Below are positions 11,154-22,834 of a DNA stretch of 64,000 nt, piece by piece (the stretch's first letter is position 1; each line of letters begins with the position of its first letter). Origin of the DNA: Metellina segmentata. Taxonomy: Eukaryota > Arthropoda > Arachnida > Araneae > Tetragnathidae. Under the pieces are notes generated by a model. The model did not search any database. It worked only from the letters and a program-made list of their open reading frames with translations, and was not told where the DNA came from. A program made the position numbers and the translations under genes. The DNA lies in assembly GCA_947359465.1 (NCBI GenBank), contig OX375874.1, forward strand, positions 96,915,172-96,979,171, given 5' to 3'.

Positions 11154-11446
11154 GCCCAGTTGGAAGAGTAACGGGTTAGCAATCGGGGGGGGGGGTTGTG
11201 AGTTCAAATCCAACAGACACAATCGTAAAGAAAAGGAGCTGGTGCACGTTAAATCTGTCGTCCTTACGTTGGAGTGGAGTGGAAGTTTGGAAAGTGGGTT
11301 GCCAGATCAGGTCTTTCCTCGTCATCTGACCGTGTTTAAAAATTAAGTGGTGTTGTCCTCGAACCTTTCCCTTGGGGATTGATCTAGTACCATCGTCGAT
11401 AGCCCGTAATGTTGCTCGAGTACGACGTTAATTAAAATACCTACCA
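11154..11446 (+). repeat. SINE, subfamily with an alternative tRNA-like head
   Basis: The head (CAGTTGGAAGAGTAACGGG ... GAGTTCAAATCC) differs from the main family's GTATAGTGGTTAAGG ... GGTTCGAATCC head, yet the body downstream (GCTGGTGCACGTTAAATCTG onward) is shared. The tail is ATACCTACC-like. Confidence 0.7.
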
Positions 11447-11639
11447 ATCCAACTACAGTCCGTCAGTGACGTCATTGTAAACTTGGCGCGTGTCCAAAAG
11501 AAATGAATAAACGCGACGGGAATAAAGCTTCACACAAAGGAAGGAACTTTAGATTCGACACTGTTGCCATTCCTAAGAGACCAAATCGTAACAAAAAAAG
11601 ATGCCAATACATTAAAAAAATATATTTTATATTAAACTG

Positions 11640-11775
11640 TAAAATTCGGGAATCGTGGTGCATACTGTCACTTTTAGGACTACCTGTGTGACAAATTGTA
11701 TGACTAAGTTGTATAGATTCGTCTGAAGACACAAACACATTTTTTATAATAGCAGAGATTTTTCCCCTCATAAAA
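11640..11775 (-). repeat. Helitron-H2 5'-terminal fragment
   Basis: Its reverse complement carries CTATTATAAAAAATGTGTTT followed by GACGAATCTATA and CACACAGGTAGTCC, the same order as at 35480-35590 and 45270-45390. Confidence 0.5.
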
Positions 11776-11890
11776 TATGTAATTTTCCCCCTCATAATAA
11801 TGTGTCAAAAAAAAAAGAACTCCAACAGAACGTATACCTTTGAATATAATAATATATACCACATTTTATACATACAATAAACACCAACTA

Positions 11891-13586
11891 TCTATATAAA
11901 TAAGAATGGAGTGTTTGTTTGTACATTCAATATTTTCGACCCATTTCAAGTTTTCTATCCGTTTTGGACCCTTCTGATGCCGAATCCGCCTTTTTCTCGT
12001 TTAGTGTCTGTCTGTCTGTCTGTATGTTGTGCCCTATACACGTCCACGCGGTTTAAGATATTTTCATGGAAATTTGCATACAGTGATTATTTATTTTCAT
12101 TTAGTGAGTGGCATTGGTTGCGAAAGTCTGTCTGTCCGTCTTTCTGTTCTATGCTCAATTTTGTGTTTGTGTGTTTGTGTAGACATCACATGAATTGTAT
12201 TCCAGGTATTTGATTGCAGTGTATTTTATTTTATACATTATCTATTAGTTTAGTGAATGCAATATTAAACATTTCTTTATTGTTATATTTAGTTGAGTTT
12301 CATGCTAAAACACATGAGTAAGTATACTTAAATCAACCATAATTTGGTAGTTTTGGAAAAATTGGAATGTCTATTGAATATTACGATTACTTCGATTGCT
12401 TTACCAGTACTGCTGAAAAAGTAATTATTCTTTAAAAAGTTATTTTTTTTTATGGAATTTCTTCTCTGATACTTCATTTATTTCGAGTCTTATTTTTATT
12501 CTTTGCGCAATGAAAACGATTTCCGAATATTTGGGACTGACGATATTTTTCAACGAAACGAGAATGAACAAGATCGCGTGAGCAGTGATATTTTCTGTTT
12601 CTTTCGCTCTGAATTAATTTCACATTTTAAAATTTTGTGCACTTTTAGTTGTAAATTGTGGCAACTGTGCGAGATCAAGAGATAAAAATGAATCATAAAT
12701 TAATATCTTTAAACAATTTTTCCGACATCTTTTATTTTGTTCTATTTTACTGTTTTCTGTTTTAAATATTTATTATTTTAATAAATGTGTTTTCCTTCTC
12801 ATCACACCCAACAGCACCACAAAGTATTAGACTTGAAAATATTAGGTAAGTCAGTATAAATTTTCAGTAAATTTTAAGTGTAGTTATGCCATTATTGAAA
12901 GAATAATGCCGTTATTTAAAGAATAATGCCGTTATTTAAACAATAATGCCGTTATTTAAACAATAATGCCGTTATTTAAACAATAATGCCGTTATTTAAA
13001 CAATAATGCCGTTATTTAAACAATAATGCCGTTATTGAAAGAATAATGTCGTTATTGAAAGAATAATAATGTTTAAAAATCCAAACTAGAACTTTTTACA
13101 ACATTAAAAAATTCGTTGTAGTAATGACAGGAGAAGATTGCAAAATTTCACAATGTCGCATAAAATGGAGGCAAGAGTGCCACATGTAAAAAAATATTGT
13201 TTTGTCGACTATGAGTGCGAGAGCACTCGCCGTAAATCGTAATTTTAATTAATTGAGTTGTACATGAAAAGAACTTAAGAAAGGGAATTCCAAATCTTCC
13301 TATAAATCGTCTTTTATAGTAGTAACCTTAGTATCACCTTTCGTCTTTTTGTAGCTTTGTCATACAGCAATTGTGCGATGTATGTGAAATGTATTACATG
13401 AATGGATATGCATGTGTAGGATTTGTGTCCAAAGTAAGTTATAGAAAATATAAAGATGGCGAAAGATGTTAAAATAAATTTTTATTCTACAAAAAACGTA
13501 AGTCATTATATATTTTGATTATATTTATTATCTCTTCAATCTAGAGTAAACGAATTCAAACCGAGTAAGGTCGGGTATTTTGCTAG
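11891..13586 (+). mobile_element. Non-autonomous Helitron, family H1 copy B
   Basis: It has the same ends as copy A: A(11890)|TCTATATAAATAAGAATGG and ...TTTTGCTAG|T(13587). Nearly the entire length aligns with 7652-9245. The extra ~100 bp come mostly from expansion of the internal 20-bp array and a few indels. The longest open frame (11911-12213) crosses the low-complexity GTCT/TGTC repeats and is not a credible gene. Confidence 0.85.
12890..13065 (+). repeat. 20-bp tandem array in Helitron H1-B, about 9 units
   Basis: The unit is AATAATGCCGTTATTTAAAC with AAAG/AAAC variants. The AAAC variant dominates here but is absent from copy A, so the expansion followed the split of the copies. Confidence 0.85.
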
Positions 13587-13862
13587 TAAAATAATAAATC
13601 TAAAACTTTCAGAAGCGCTTTTTTCCCTTGTTCTATTATTAATACGTACTAATAAAATAAAGGGGTTGATAAAAAGCCAAGAAACTCTTGAAGGCCCATG
13701 CCAGAAAAGATACTATTGAACAAGAAATTTAAATCTAGAAACTACGCAGGGAAAACTGCAAGTTACAAGTGGAAGAATGCGTACATTGCAATTAGAGGGT
13801 AATTTTTTAAATACATGCTCTGCAATCGACTTTATTTAAGTGATCGTTGCAATAAGGTGTGT
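13587..13862. other. Non-coding DNA
   Basis: Nothing recognisable. Confidence 0.3.
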
Positions 13863-13993
13863 TGCCTCGTCATCTGACCGTGATACGAAATTACGTGGTG
13901 GCGTCCCCGAATCTTTCCCTTGGGGCATTGATCCCCGACCGTCGTCAATAGCCCGTTGTGTTGCTTTAGTACGACGTTAATTAGAAATTACCA
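13863..13993 (+). repeat. 5'-truncated SINE copy
   Basis: It carries the 3' half only: CCTCGTCATCTGACCGTG to TACGACGTTAATTAGAAATT, with an ATTACC tail. Confidence 0.75.
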
Positions 13994-15174
13994 AATTACG
14001 TTGCTATCTCAGTCGTGTCTTAAAAATCTATTTTATTTTCGAATCTTAAACTTAAGACTTAGTTGAGCAGTTCTCAAGTTTGAACGACATGACACTACGC
14101 AATATCTTACTTCACCGGTACAGCCGATACTGATATGACCACATTTGGCAGTTTATCTCCTGGTGCTTAATCTAAGAACCCTATTGAGAGTACGAGATAG
14201 GGAATCCCCATTTTCCTGAACACAGCTTCCGAATTCCCTTCTGTTTGGAAGATTTCGCTTTAAAGGGCAAACTTAAAAGTCAAAATATCATTCCATTCTG
14301 AATGAACTAGTTTACTTTTGCTGGATTTGTTTAATGGTTTGCTCTCTTTACAATTGCTTATCTCTCAGATCTCATGGAAAGGAACATTTCGGGATTTAAG
14401 TTTCGAGGAATGTTCCATTTAGTTTACGTTGCTTACATTGTAGCAATACAGAATTTGTTTTCAAGGGGCCTTTTGGTATGAATATTCTGTTTCAGTAATA
14501 AGTTGCGTGTGTTTTTCATTTTGTACGAAGACATTTATTTTACTGAAACACAATTTTCTTACTGAATGTTTTGGATCAAGTTTGTCAATGATATTTTTTT
14601 TTTTACACAAAGGGAAAATTAGAACAAGAAATATAGCTTAAAGTGGATCAAGAATCATTATAAATATCCATTAAACAATTACATTTAAGTTGAGAATAGC
14701 GTACAATAAAGAATTTTCTGGTCGTATATTAGTACTTTTCAATATTTCTTCTGTCTCCTATTTCTTATAGTCTAATTAAATACTTAAATTAGAACAGACT
14801 AACCACGTGATGTGGTTGAAACATTTTAATTGGTCAGTATGTTTTATTTAAAAAGGGCAATACTTTCCAAACGACCAACCTAGAAATATCGATTTCACAA
14901 AAAATTTATTAATAGAGAATAGTCTCGTAGAAAACAAAAATTGCATCGTCATATGATCATCCAAATCGCAAGTAGAAGTATCGACTTCACAAGAAAATTT
15001 TAATAGAGATACTCTCTACTAAAATTAACACAAAATCTGTCATAGAAAGCACACAAAAATGACATCGTCAAATGGTCATCTAAATCGCAACAATTGTTGA
15101 AGACTGCAGTTTCAATATATATTCCGACAGGTGAGAGGAAATAAAATTTTATTAAATATTTCGCAACTATATGC
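13994..15174. other. Non-coding DNA with a tandem duplication
   Basis: About 14889-14980 and 14983-15095 are diverged direct copies (CGATTTCACAAAAAATTT ... ATCCAAATCGCAA). They may belong to the 5' non-coding part of the mariner-like element that follows. No gene is seen. Confidence 0.35.
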
Positions 15175-16276
15175 AATATTTATGCTCTTTCCGAAGAGAA
15201 ATATTCATATTCCGTTATCCAAAAACGATGTGATAGTCATGGTTTTGTGATATCTAAAGCGTCGATAGGTAATATCGTCAACAAGAAAATAAAAAAACGT
15301 CAAATTGGAGCCTCAAGTGGGACAAAAATTCCAAACAGGTATCCAAGGAAGAAACGGACATCTTCGACTATTGCAAAGGTTCGTTGTTTAATGTTAAAAA
15401 AAATCCCCCTAGTCAAAGGACAGTTTCAAAATCCTTAAAATGCTCGGTGTCCGCTGTAAACAAAATGATAAACGTTGATTTAAATCTTAAGAAAGCGAAA
15501 AAACGCAATGTGCATCGTCTTTCTCCAAAGCATATCGCTGAACGCAGGACTTTGCCGAATTCTATATGAGAAACAGTTATCCAAAGAAAAATGGAAAAAA
15601 ATTGTCAAAATAGATGAATCATGGGTCTATTTAAATGATTGTAGCAAAAAAAAAGAGCCATTTACTATCATAAAAGGTGAGAAAAAAAATTTAAGCACGG
15701 TTCACAGAATTGAAAGAAAGTTTTTCTAAGGGATTCATGATTGTTGCTGGTTTTTCATATAATGGCAAGTTAAAAATAAAGAGAGTGGAAAAAAATGTCA
15801 AGATTAACTCCAAATACTATCAGGAACATATTTTATCGCCAATTTTTCTGAATGAAATACCATCGCTTTACCCACAGTGCCATCAATCTGTGGAACTCCA
15901 TCAAGACAAAGCTGGCAGTCACACATCAAAATCCACTGTAAATTTCCTAAAAAAAATGGAACAAAAAACCGGTATCAAGGCCATACCCTTCACTGATATC
16001 CCTACTAAATCTCCTAATGTATCACCAATGGATTTTTGTGCTTTCGGACTTTTAAAATTTGCATTATCCAAACGTCGTCCCACAACCCTTACAGGACTCT
16101 AGAAAGCTGTTCAGGAGGAATGGGATAAAATACCTCTTCTGACACTTCAAAAGGCATTATTATCCTGGAAATTACGGTGTCGAAAGATAGTTCAGAATAA
16201 GGGCTATCAAATAGAACATTTAAAACACAAAAATTTTATGAAATTTAGTTTTGTGAATACAATATACATTGTCTAA
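15175..16276 (+). pseudogene. Mariner-like DD41D transposase, multiply frameshifted
   Basis: Pieces in successive frames give an N-terminal segment with helix-turn-helix character (KRCDSHGFVISKASIGNIV; QRTVSKSLKCSVSAVNKM). These are followed by KIDESWVYL (first catalytic Asp, about 15612-15638), VELHQDKAGSHTS (second Asp, about 15890-15928) and SPNVSPMDFCAFGLLK (third Asp, about 16010-16058). Forty-one residues separate the second and third Asp, so the signature is DD41D. An in-frame TAG at 16100-16102 and three or more frame changes inactivate it. Terminal inverted repeats could not be located. It is clearly different from the DUF4817-type DD41D elements at 23018 and 26995. Confidence 0.75.
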
Positions 16277-16505
16277 AAAATATGTGAACAGCCTCTGTAT
16301 TTCTGTTTTTAAAATAAAAATATTTATTAGTGTTCCTTTTAGAGATTGTTATCCTCTTTATAAATACCAAAAAATAAATTCACATATCTGAAATGTGAAT
16401 TGCTTTTATCGTCTAAATGATACGTCCGTTACATATGGAATTGCCCTACAATGAATCTAATGGCCCCTAATGGATCATATCCAAAGTTTTTCCGTGCCAC
16501 CTTAT

Positions 16506-16607
16506 CCTGGTTGGAAGAGAAACGGATTAACAGCCAGAGGGTTCGAATTCAACCTAAAATCGTCGTGTTCAAAGGGACTGGTGCATATTAAATCTGTAGT
16601 GGCCCCT
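16506..16607 (+). repeat. Alternative-head SINE, 3'-truncated
   Basis: Head CCTGGTTGGAAGAGAAACGG ... GGGTTCGAATTC, then the shared GACTGGTGCATATTAAATCTG body start; it stops early. Confidence 0.6.
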
Positions 16608-17465
16608 TTTAAACTTAACATCAAAGATAAAATAATTGTAAGATCTGCTGTCAAACTTCTTCGTACCTCGTAGATGTTCAAGGTAATGTCTCCCTACACT
16701 GGGAGTAACAGAACAGAGAATGAGATTGAGACAGTAAATTGAGAATGGTAAAGTTGGCCTGGTTCCAAGACCACAATAATGCGGTGATCATAAGCTACAA
16801 GGGCAGTAGAAGGATTTGTTCCTCGATCATGGATGTGAAATACAAGCAGACTGAGCATTGCTATTGAGGGGAGCTTCAAAAAGTGTGACCAACATGTCGG
16901 CTAGCAGTCACGTGACTGCTCTGTGAAAAAATTAACTTGGTTTGTCGATTCGGTATCTTATCACCTCGTTTGGCGATTTAATATCATATGACAGGGTAGA
17001 TTTATGAAGCATTTCTTTAGAGCGGCGATTATTTCGATAGTCAATTCAACAGTGGCGACAAAAGTGGCGAAATCGCCAAATCCTACTATTATCAGATGAT
17101 CAATCAATCGACCAATCGGATGATGAATTGACGGATAGATGTCTTTCTCGTGGATCCATTATGACGAATCTTCGTTTCTACTTAAAAAGACTAGGGAAGT
17201 CCAAGGGTCACGACGTTACTACTAGTCGTCATTCTGGACGAGTAAAAAGGTTACCATTGCCAAGTCTACTTTTATATTTCTTCTATGGATGCGACACCAT
17301 TTCATGCATGTCCATGGTATCCCGCCCGGCATCACTCCATACACAGCAAAACAACAGGTAGGTTCCACTGGACATATAAATAGTATCGAAATGTCTCGTT
17401 GTACTGCTAGATGGGATCCACTGTATAGTAAGTAATGGCTTCCGACATCATTAAATTATCAATTA
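16608..17465. other. Non-coding DNA
   Basis: No gene or repeat family recognised. The short open frames here have no coding features. Confidence 0.3.
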
Positions 17466-18210
17466 CTAGTCACTGCGCGGCCAGCACGGCGTTGCCCGTG
17501 ACAGTTCTATTCGTTGGGTCAGGTGGTACCACTGCTCGCTAACCCCCGTGAATTCGTAGCCTATTGGATAACGGCCATCACAGCGATGCCCTCGTCATTG
17601 TCAAATGCGGTCAAACTAAAATTTCGAAGAGATCCAATCGGAGTGACGTCACAATCTCTTGCCAAAATATAAATATTTAATTGAAAAATTATTTATCAAT
17701 AAAAAATCAAACATATAAGGTATATATCTTGTGTAAAATTTTCCGCAGATTTCAAATCCGTTGAAATTTTCATTCTATCTTCAACAATTCGCTAAGATAG
17801 ACAAAAGCACTGAAGAACGCCAGTCATAACTTTAATTATTTCTTTCGCTTCACTCGAATCCGTTGCTCGGGAAATCAAAATGAATGAATCTTGAATCAAA
17901 CGAAGGTCATTCATCGCGGCCGCAAAATTCGCATCGGAAAAAATACAAAAGCTACGATTTAAAAATTATTTATTTAAAGAAAATCCTATTTTTAGGTATC
18001 AATCTAAAGTGAAATTTTCCGCAGATTTCCAAATTCGTCGAAATTTTTACACTATCCTTAACGATCCAGGAGATAGGGAAAAAAAAGAACTACATAACTC
18101 CAGTTAAAACTTTTTATTTGTTTTATTCGTCGGCTGAAAGCGTTGCTCGGAAAATCAAACGGAAACACGGAAAAAATAAATTTAGAATTGGTTATATCTT
18201 TATGGTTGAA
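17466..18210 (-). mobile_element. Helitron family H2 copy (minus), rearranged
   Basis: On the minus strand it ends GCCGTGCTGGCCGCGC ... GACTAG followed by T, with a GC-rich hairpin a few bases before the CTAG (plus-strand CTAG at 17466-17469, preceded by A). The interior holds the TTTTCCGCAGATTTC and ATCTTTAAC-type blocks twice (about 17690-17800 and 17990-18080), an internal duplication. The 5' end was not found. Confidence 0.6.
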
Positions 18211-18329
18211 TAGTAGTTGTAGTAACAATAATAGTAGAAATAGGGGTGTGGCTAGACATTAAACTGTCATAAATTATCCTCGTACATACAAAGGTTCGGT
18301 AGCGAAGTTCAAAAAACAACTTCAGATTT

Positions 18330-18446
18330 TTGAGTTCGAAACTTATTGCAGCCAAATACCGTCGTGAACCGGGAGGCTGGTGCACGTTAAATCTATCGAG
18401 GCCTCAAATGTCCTCGTTTTGGTGTTGTAGAAGTTTTGAGAGTGAA
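18330..18446 (+). repeat. Alternative-head SINE fragment
   Basis: TTTGAGTTCGAAAC (B-box-like), then CAAATACCGTCGTG and GGCTGGTGCACGTTAAATCT, up to AGAAGTTTTGAGAGTG. Confidence 0.6.
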
Positions 18447-18447
18447 G

Positions 18448-18699
18448 TGCATGGATGTTTGTAAGCGTGTGGTGTAGAGGCAGCTAGCGCACCTTAAATC
18501 TGTCATGGCCAAAAGTCAACACGTTGGATTGGTGTCGAGGTTCAGAGACTGGGGTGTCAGCTCAGGTGTTTCCTCGTCATCTGACCCTAGTTCAAAATTC
18601 CGTGGTGGTGTCCTCGATTCCTTCCCTTGGGGGATTAATTCCGGACCGTCGTTAATAGCCTGTTGTGTAGCTCCAAGTACAACGTTTAAGAAAATACCT
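18448..18699 (+). repeat. SINE copy lacking its head
   Basis: It runs from GTGCATGGATGTTTGTAAGC to the 3' CAACGTTTAAGAAAATACCT tail. Confidence 0.75.
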
Positions 18700-18713
18700 C
18701 CCTCGGATTTTTC

Positions 18714-19044
18714 GCCGACCAACCGGTATAGTGGTTAAGGTGTTAGCCTCTAGATCGAAAGGTTCCTGGTTCGAATCCGAGCCCGGGCATGGATGTTTGT
18801 AAATGTATGGTGTAGAGGCGGCTGGTGCACCTTAAATCTGTCGTGGCCGAAAGTCCTCACGTTGGGTTGGCGTGGAAGTTTGGAGAGTGGGGTGCCAGCT
18901 CAAGTGTTGCTTCGTCATCTGACCGTGGTTCAAAATTACGAGGTGTTGTCCTCGGATCTTTCCCTTAAGGGACTGATCCCGGACCGTCGTCAATAGCCCG
19001 TTGTGTTGCTCTAGTACGACGTTAACTAAAAAAATTACCAATTA
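18714..19044 (+). mobile_element. Full-length tRNA-derived SINE with 14-bp TSD
   Basis: The head GCCGACCAACCGG carries an A-box-like TAGTGGTTAAGG and a perfect B box GGTTCGAATCC, then the conserved body and an AATTACCAATTA tail. CCCTCGGATTTTTC is duplicated at 18700-18713 and 19045-19058. The target was itself an older SINE, whose remains are at 19045-19133. About 330 bp; no coding capacity. It would depend on a LINE machinery. Confidence 0.92.
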
Positions 19045-19133
19045 CCCTCGGATTTTTCCCTTCGGGATTGATCTATGACCGTTGCCAATAGCCCACTGTG
19101 CTGGTCAAGTTCGACGTTAATTCAACTACCTAC
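19045..19133 (+). repeat. 3' fragment of an older SINE
   Basis: CCCTCGGATTTTTCCCTTCG through the TTCGACGTTAATTC block with an ACCTACCTAC tail. It was split from its 5' neighbour by the insertion at 18714. Confidence 0.7.
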
Positions 19134-19188
19134 CTACTTTGCGTTCTAAACATTCTACGATTGTAGTTTTACATGATTTGAAATAAGG

Positions 19189-19516
19189 TAATTGGTAATT
19201 TTTTTAGTTGACATCGTACTAGAGCAACACAACGGGCTATTGACGGTCCGGGATTAGTCCCTTAATTGAAAGATCCGAGGACAACACCTAGTAATTTTGA
19301 ACCACGGTCAGATAACGAAGCAACACCTGAGCTGGCACCCCACTCTCCAAACTTCCACGCCAACCCAACGTGAGGACTTTCGGCCACGACAGATTTAAGG
19401 TGCACCAGCCGCCTCTACACCATACGTTTACAAACATCCATGCCCGGACCCGGATTCGAACCAGGAACCTTCCGATCTAGAGGATAACACCTTAACCACT
19501 ATACCGGTTGGTCGGC
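19189..19516 (-). mobile_element. Full-length SINE (minus) with 11-bp TSD
   Basis: TTGAAATAAGG flanks it at 19178-19188 and 19517-19527. It has a complete head with B box at 19453-19463 (minus) and the tail adjacent to the left TSD. Confidence 0.92.
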
Positions 19517-19527
19517 TTGAAATAAGG

Positions 19528-20384
19528 AAATCACATGTAATAGAAAAGTATAAATTGCGTTTCTTTCTCTTCGTAAATATTTCTCGTTACTCATATATCG
19601 CGCTGTTTATTTTATTTCCCTAGAATACGCTTCGTTCAGAGCATATTGTAATACTATTGTCTTGGATTGCCAGAAACTAGATATATTCCAAAGGCAGCCA
19701 TAACGAATGTAGCGTTTTGCAGGCATAAATACAAAAATTAAAAAAGCTTTATCTTTCGTCTCCACAAACTTTCATTGCTTGCTTCCATTAAAACATTGCA
19801 AGAGTTCTGGATCATTAAAGTTGAGTTCAGAATACTTAATCCTGAGTACATTGCTTGGTTACTGCGCTAGAAATTTACTCTATGACATTTTCATGATTGC
19901 AGTTAATTCCAATTTTTTTTGCACTGAAGTTATTAACAAAAGCATTTCCACAAGTTGACAAAACTTAAGCACATTCGCTGGTTGAAACTTTCTTGAGATT
20001 TTCATACGCTGTATTTTGTTACAGCTTCGATTGTGCTGTCTGAAACGTTTTTATGAAAACTACTAAGGTTAAAATTGTTTTGTGTATGTGTGACACATGA
20101 AAATTAGTCACTTATATATTATCTACGACGATTTGAAAACATTAATTAATTAAGTAATTAACCTAAGAGCCCCTACTAACTCCAATATTAAATTAACCTA
20201 GAAATTATTTTGAAATTGAAAGATGAAATTATTTTAAAATTAGTTAGATGAAATTAATTTAGAAAACTTGTTCAATTTGCATTTATCACTCATTTTGCAA
20301 GATGCAAATGAAAAATTCAATATGAAATGTTTAGAAATATCAGAATATCACGAATGCTATTCATTGATACGGAATGTTGAAAAT
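19528..20384. other. Non-coding AT-rich DNA
   Basis: No gene or recognisable repeat. Confidence 0.3.
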
Positions 20385-20396
20385 CATGAAACTATG

Positions 20397-20724
20397 GTAA
20401 GGTAATGTGAATTTTAGTTAACGTCGTACTAGAGCAACACAACGGGCTATTGACGACGGTTCGAGATCAGTCTATTAAGGGAAAGTTCCGAGGACAACAC
20501 CTCGTAATTTTGTACCACGGTCATATGACGAAGCAACACCTGATCTGGCACCCCACTCTCCAAACTTCCACACCAATCCAACGTGGGGACTTTCGGCCAC
20601 GACAGATTTAAGGTGCACCAGCAGCCTCTACACCATACGCTTACAAACATCCATGCACGGATTCGAACTAGGAACCTTCCGATCTAGAGGCTAACACCTT
20701 AACCACTATACAGGTTGGTCGGGC
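20397..20724 (-). mobile_element. Full-length SINE (minus) with 12-bp TSD
   Basis: CATGAAACTATG (20385-20396) and CATGAAATTATG (20725-20736) differ at one base, so this insertion is older than those with perfect duplications. Confidence 0.88.
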
Positions 20725-20736
20725 CATGAAATTATG

Positions 20737-21850
20737 AAATACAGACTAAAAACGATGTGGATCGCTTTTTATTCACTATCATAATTAAAGTTTGAAAAAA
20801 TATTTGAGTATTTTCCAGAGATTTTGTTCCTACGATAACAACATAAACATTAAATAACATTACATTAAAACATTAAATCATGACAAATGTAAGGAAATTA
20901 TAATGAAAGTGATAATATTTATGATAAAATAGTAGGTGTTGTATTTATACAAAGAATTCATTAGGATTACCAAATACCAAGACAGGTCCATTTATCAAGT
21001 GCTTTACTGTCAATACTGGAGATTGAGATCCCTTCGGGGCCAGGTTCTCCATGACCTTCATCAACACCTTTTATATATTCAGAAACTTAGTGAAAACGCT
21101 TATGCTATAACGTTTCACTAACGCCTTATGCTATAGCATATATCAATTATTAATAAGCATGTAATTTTAAAAAATTGGCACCGCCAGTGATATATTTAAT
21201 TTTTAGTTCCATTTAGAATTATTAGTAGTTGATAGTTTTGAGATGCGCGTTTTATCGATTTCTATGTAACTGAATTACTATTCTGGAGTATATATTTCGA
21301 GTTGTGAATATTCAAGAATATAATGTAGCACATCAAGAGTATGCGCACTCATTACCTACGATTACTATACAACAAATAATAAGAACTTGTATAGCAATAA
21401 GGTGATTCCTAGAAGCTCGCTGTACTCTTATCTAAACGAGTTTTACAGCTAGTAGATTAAATAACGACCTAAGAACAATTTTAGTTACATTTGTTTATTT
21501 TACCAAAGTTTCTCTCCGTGTATCAGAGTACAAAACAGGGAATAAAAGAAAAAATTGACACACCTGAAGTATAGTATTATATATAAATAACATAATTAAG
21601 TATAATAATTATATGCAAATTTGCACAACTCGACAAAACCTCCTATGACCTAAAAAATTCTGAAAGGACTGGGTGCTAAAGGGCGGAACATTTTTGCAGT
21701 TCTTTGTAAGGAGTTCTTTGCTCAATGAGGCTCAAGGAAGTAAAATTATTTGTTTTAATTGTTTTGTGCATCTTACATTGTATTGTACAAACTAATGTTT
21801 TAAAAACATCTCCAGTGTTTAATCTCACGTTGAAATTTTTGTTTCATATA
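20737..21850. other. Non-coding AT-rich DNA
   Basis: No exon or repeat family recognised. Confidence 0.3.
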
Positions 21851-22688
21851 CACTCCATAACAAAAAAAAATCGACGCACCAAGAAGAAGTTGTTCGAATG
21901 CGATAAAAGTTTGTGGATGTAAAGAACATACCTAGACAAACAAACGATTAAATTTTCAGAACGATTGAATGATTTATTTCACAGTTCGATCGTTACAAAG
22001 GGAGGAAGTCAATAAGGCGTTGGTCCACCTCTGGCCAGGATACACGCTGTTTCCCGTCATGGCTTAGACTAAAAAAGTTCCTGGATGCTGTCTTGCAGAA
22101 TTTTTTGCCAAATTGTGTCTCCAACTGTTGGGTTAAATGGTCAACATTCCGAGATGGTTGCAATCGCCTTCCTATAACGTCCCAAATGGGCTCTATGAGC
22201 GAGATATCAGGAGACCTAGCTGGCCAAGAAAGTGTTGGGGAAGCTTGAAGACAATTCGTACCAACATGTGCCGTGTGCGGCCGGGCATTATCTCGTTGAA
22301 AAGTAAGTCCGGGGTGTCGCAAAAGGAACGGTAACAAAACCGGTCGTAGAATGTCGTCTCCGTACCGATGTGCTGTAAGTGAACTGCAGAACTGACAGTG
22401 TGTGCAGAACTGACTACCAAAGGGGTCCGGCTATCAAAGGACATAACACTCCAGACCATAACGCCTTGTTGTGGGCATGTGTGGCGTTGCGGTAGTAAGG
22501 ACAGGATCCCCACGCTACCCTGGACGTCTCCAGAATCTTCTGCGGTTGTAGTAAGGACACAGTTGGAAACGGGACTCGTACCTAAAGACAAACGTCCTCA
22601 GTCAGCGCCGTTCCAAGTTGATAGAGCCCGGCATCACTTTATTTCTGCACCTTCTTCTTGGTGCGTCGATTTTTTTTGTAATAGAGTA
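21851..22688 (-). mobile_element. Internally deleted Tc1-like transposon, 838 bp
   Basis: TIRs start CACTCCATAAC on the left and, inverted, TACTCTATTAC on the right; both continue into an A-run and ATCGACGCACCAAGAAGAAG. TA flanks each side (21849-21850 and 22689-22690). The N-terminal half of the transposase is missing, so this is a deletion derivative. Confidence 0.85.
21993..22591 (-). pseudogene. Tc1-like transposase, catalytic C-terminal half only
   Basis: Read on the minus strand, a first part (from 22591, with QGVMVWSVMSFDSRTPLVV) passes by frameshift into FQRDNARPHTAHV (second catalytic Asp, about 22290). This is followed by WPARSPDISLIEPIWDVIGR, which carries the Glu of DD34E. The N-terminal DNA-binding domain and first Asp are absent. 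It is broken by truncation and at least one frame change. Confidence 0.8.
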
Positions 22689-22834
22689 TATATATTAAAC
22701 TTGTTTACATTTTTGTTTATGGTTTTCTATATCGTCGGTTTAGTGCAGAAATTTATTAACTGACAAGTAGAATTTTCTACTGTACAACAGATTAAAGAAT
22801 AACTATTAGATTTTTGATAAAAAATCTGTATATA

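Noticed and set aside
11911..12213. 100-codon open frame
   Set aside because: It lies in Helitron H1-B, crosses GTCT repeats, and is not open over the same span in copy A.
18714..18790. tRNA gene
   Set aside because: A and B boxes are present, but the acceptor stem does not close and the sequence continues into the SINE body; the same holds for all other heads and for 39543-39632.
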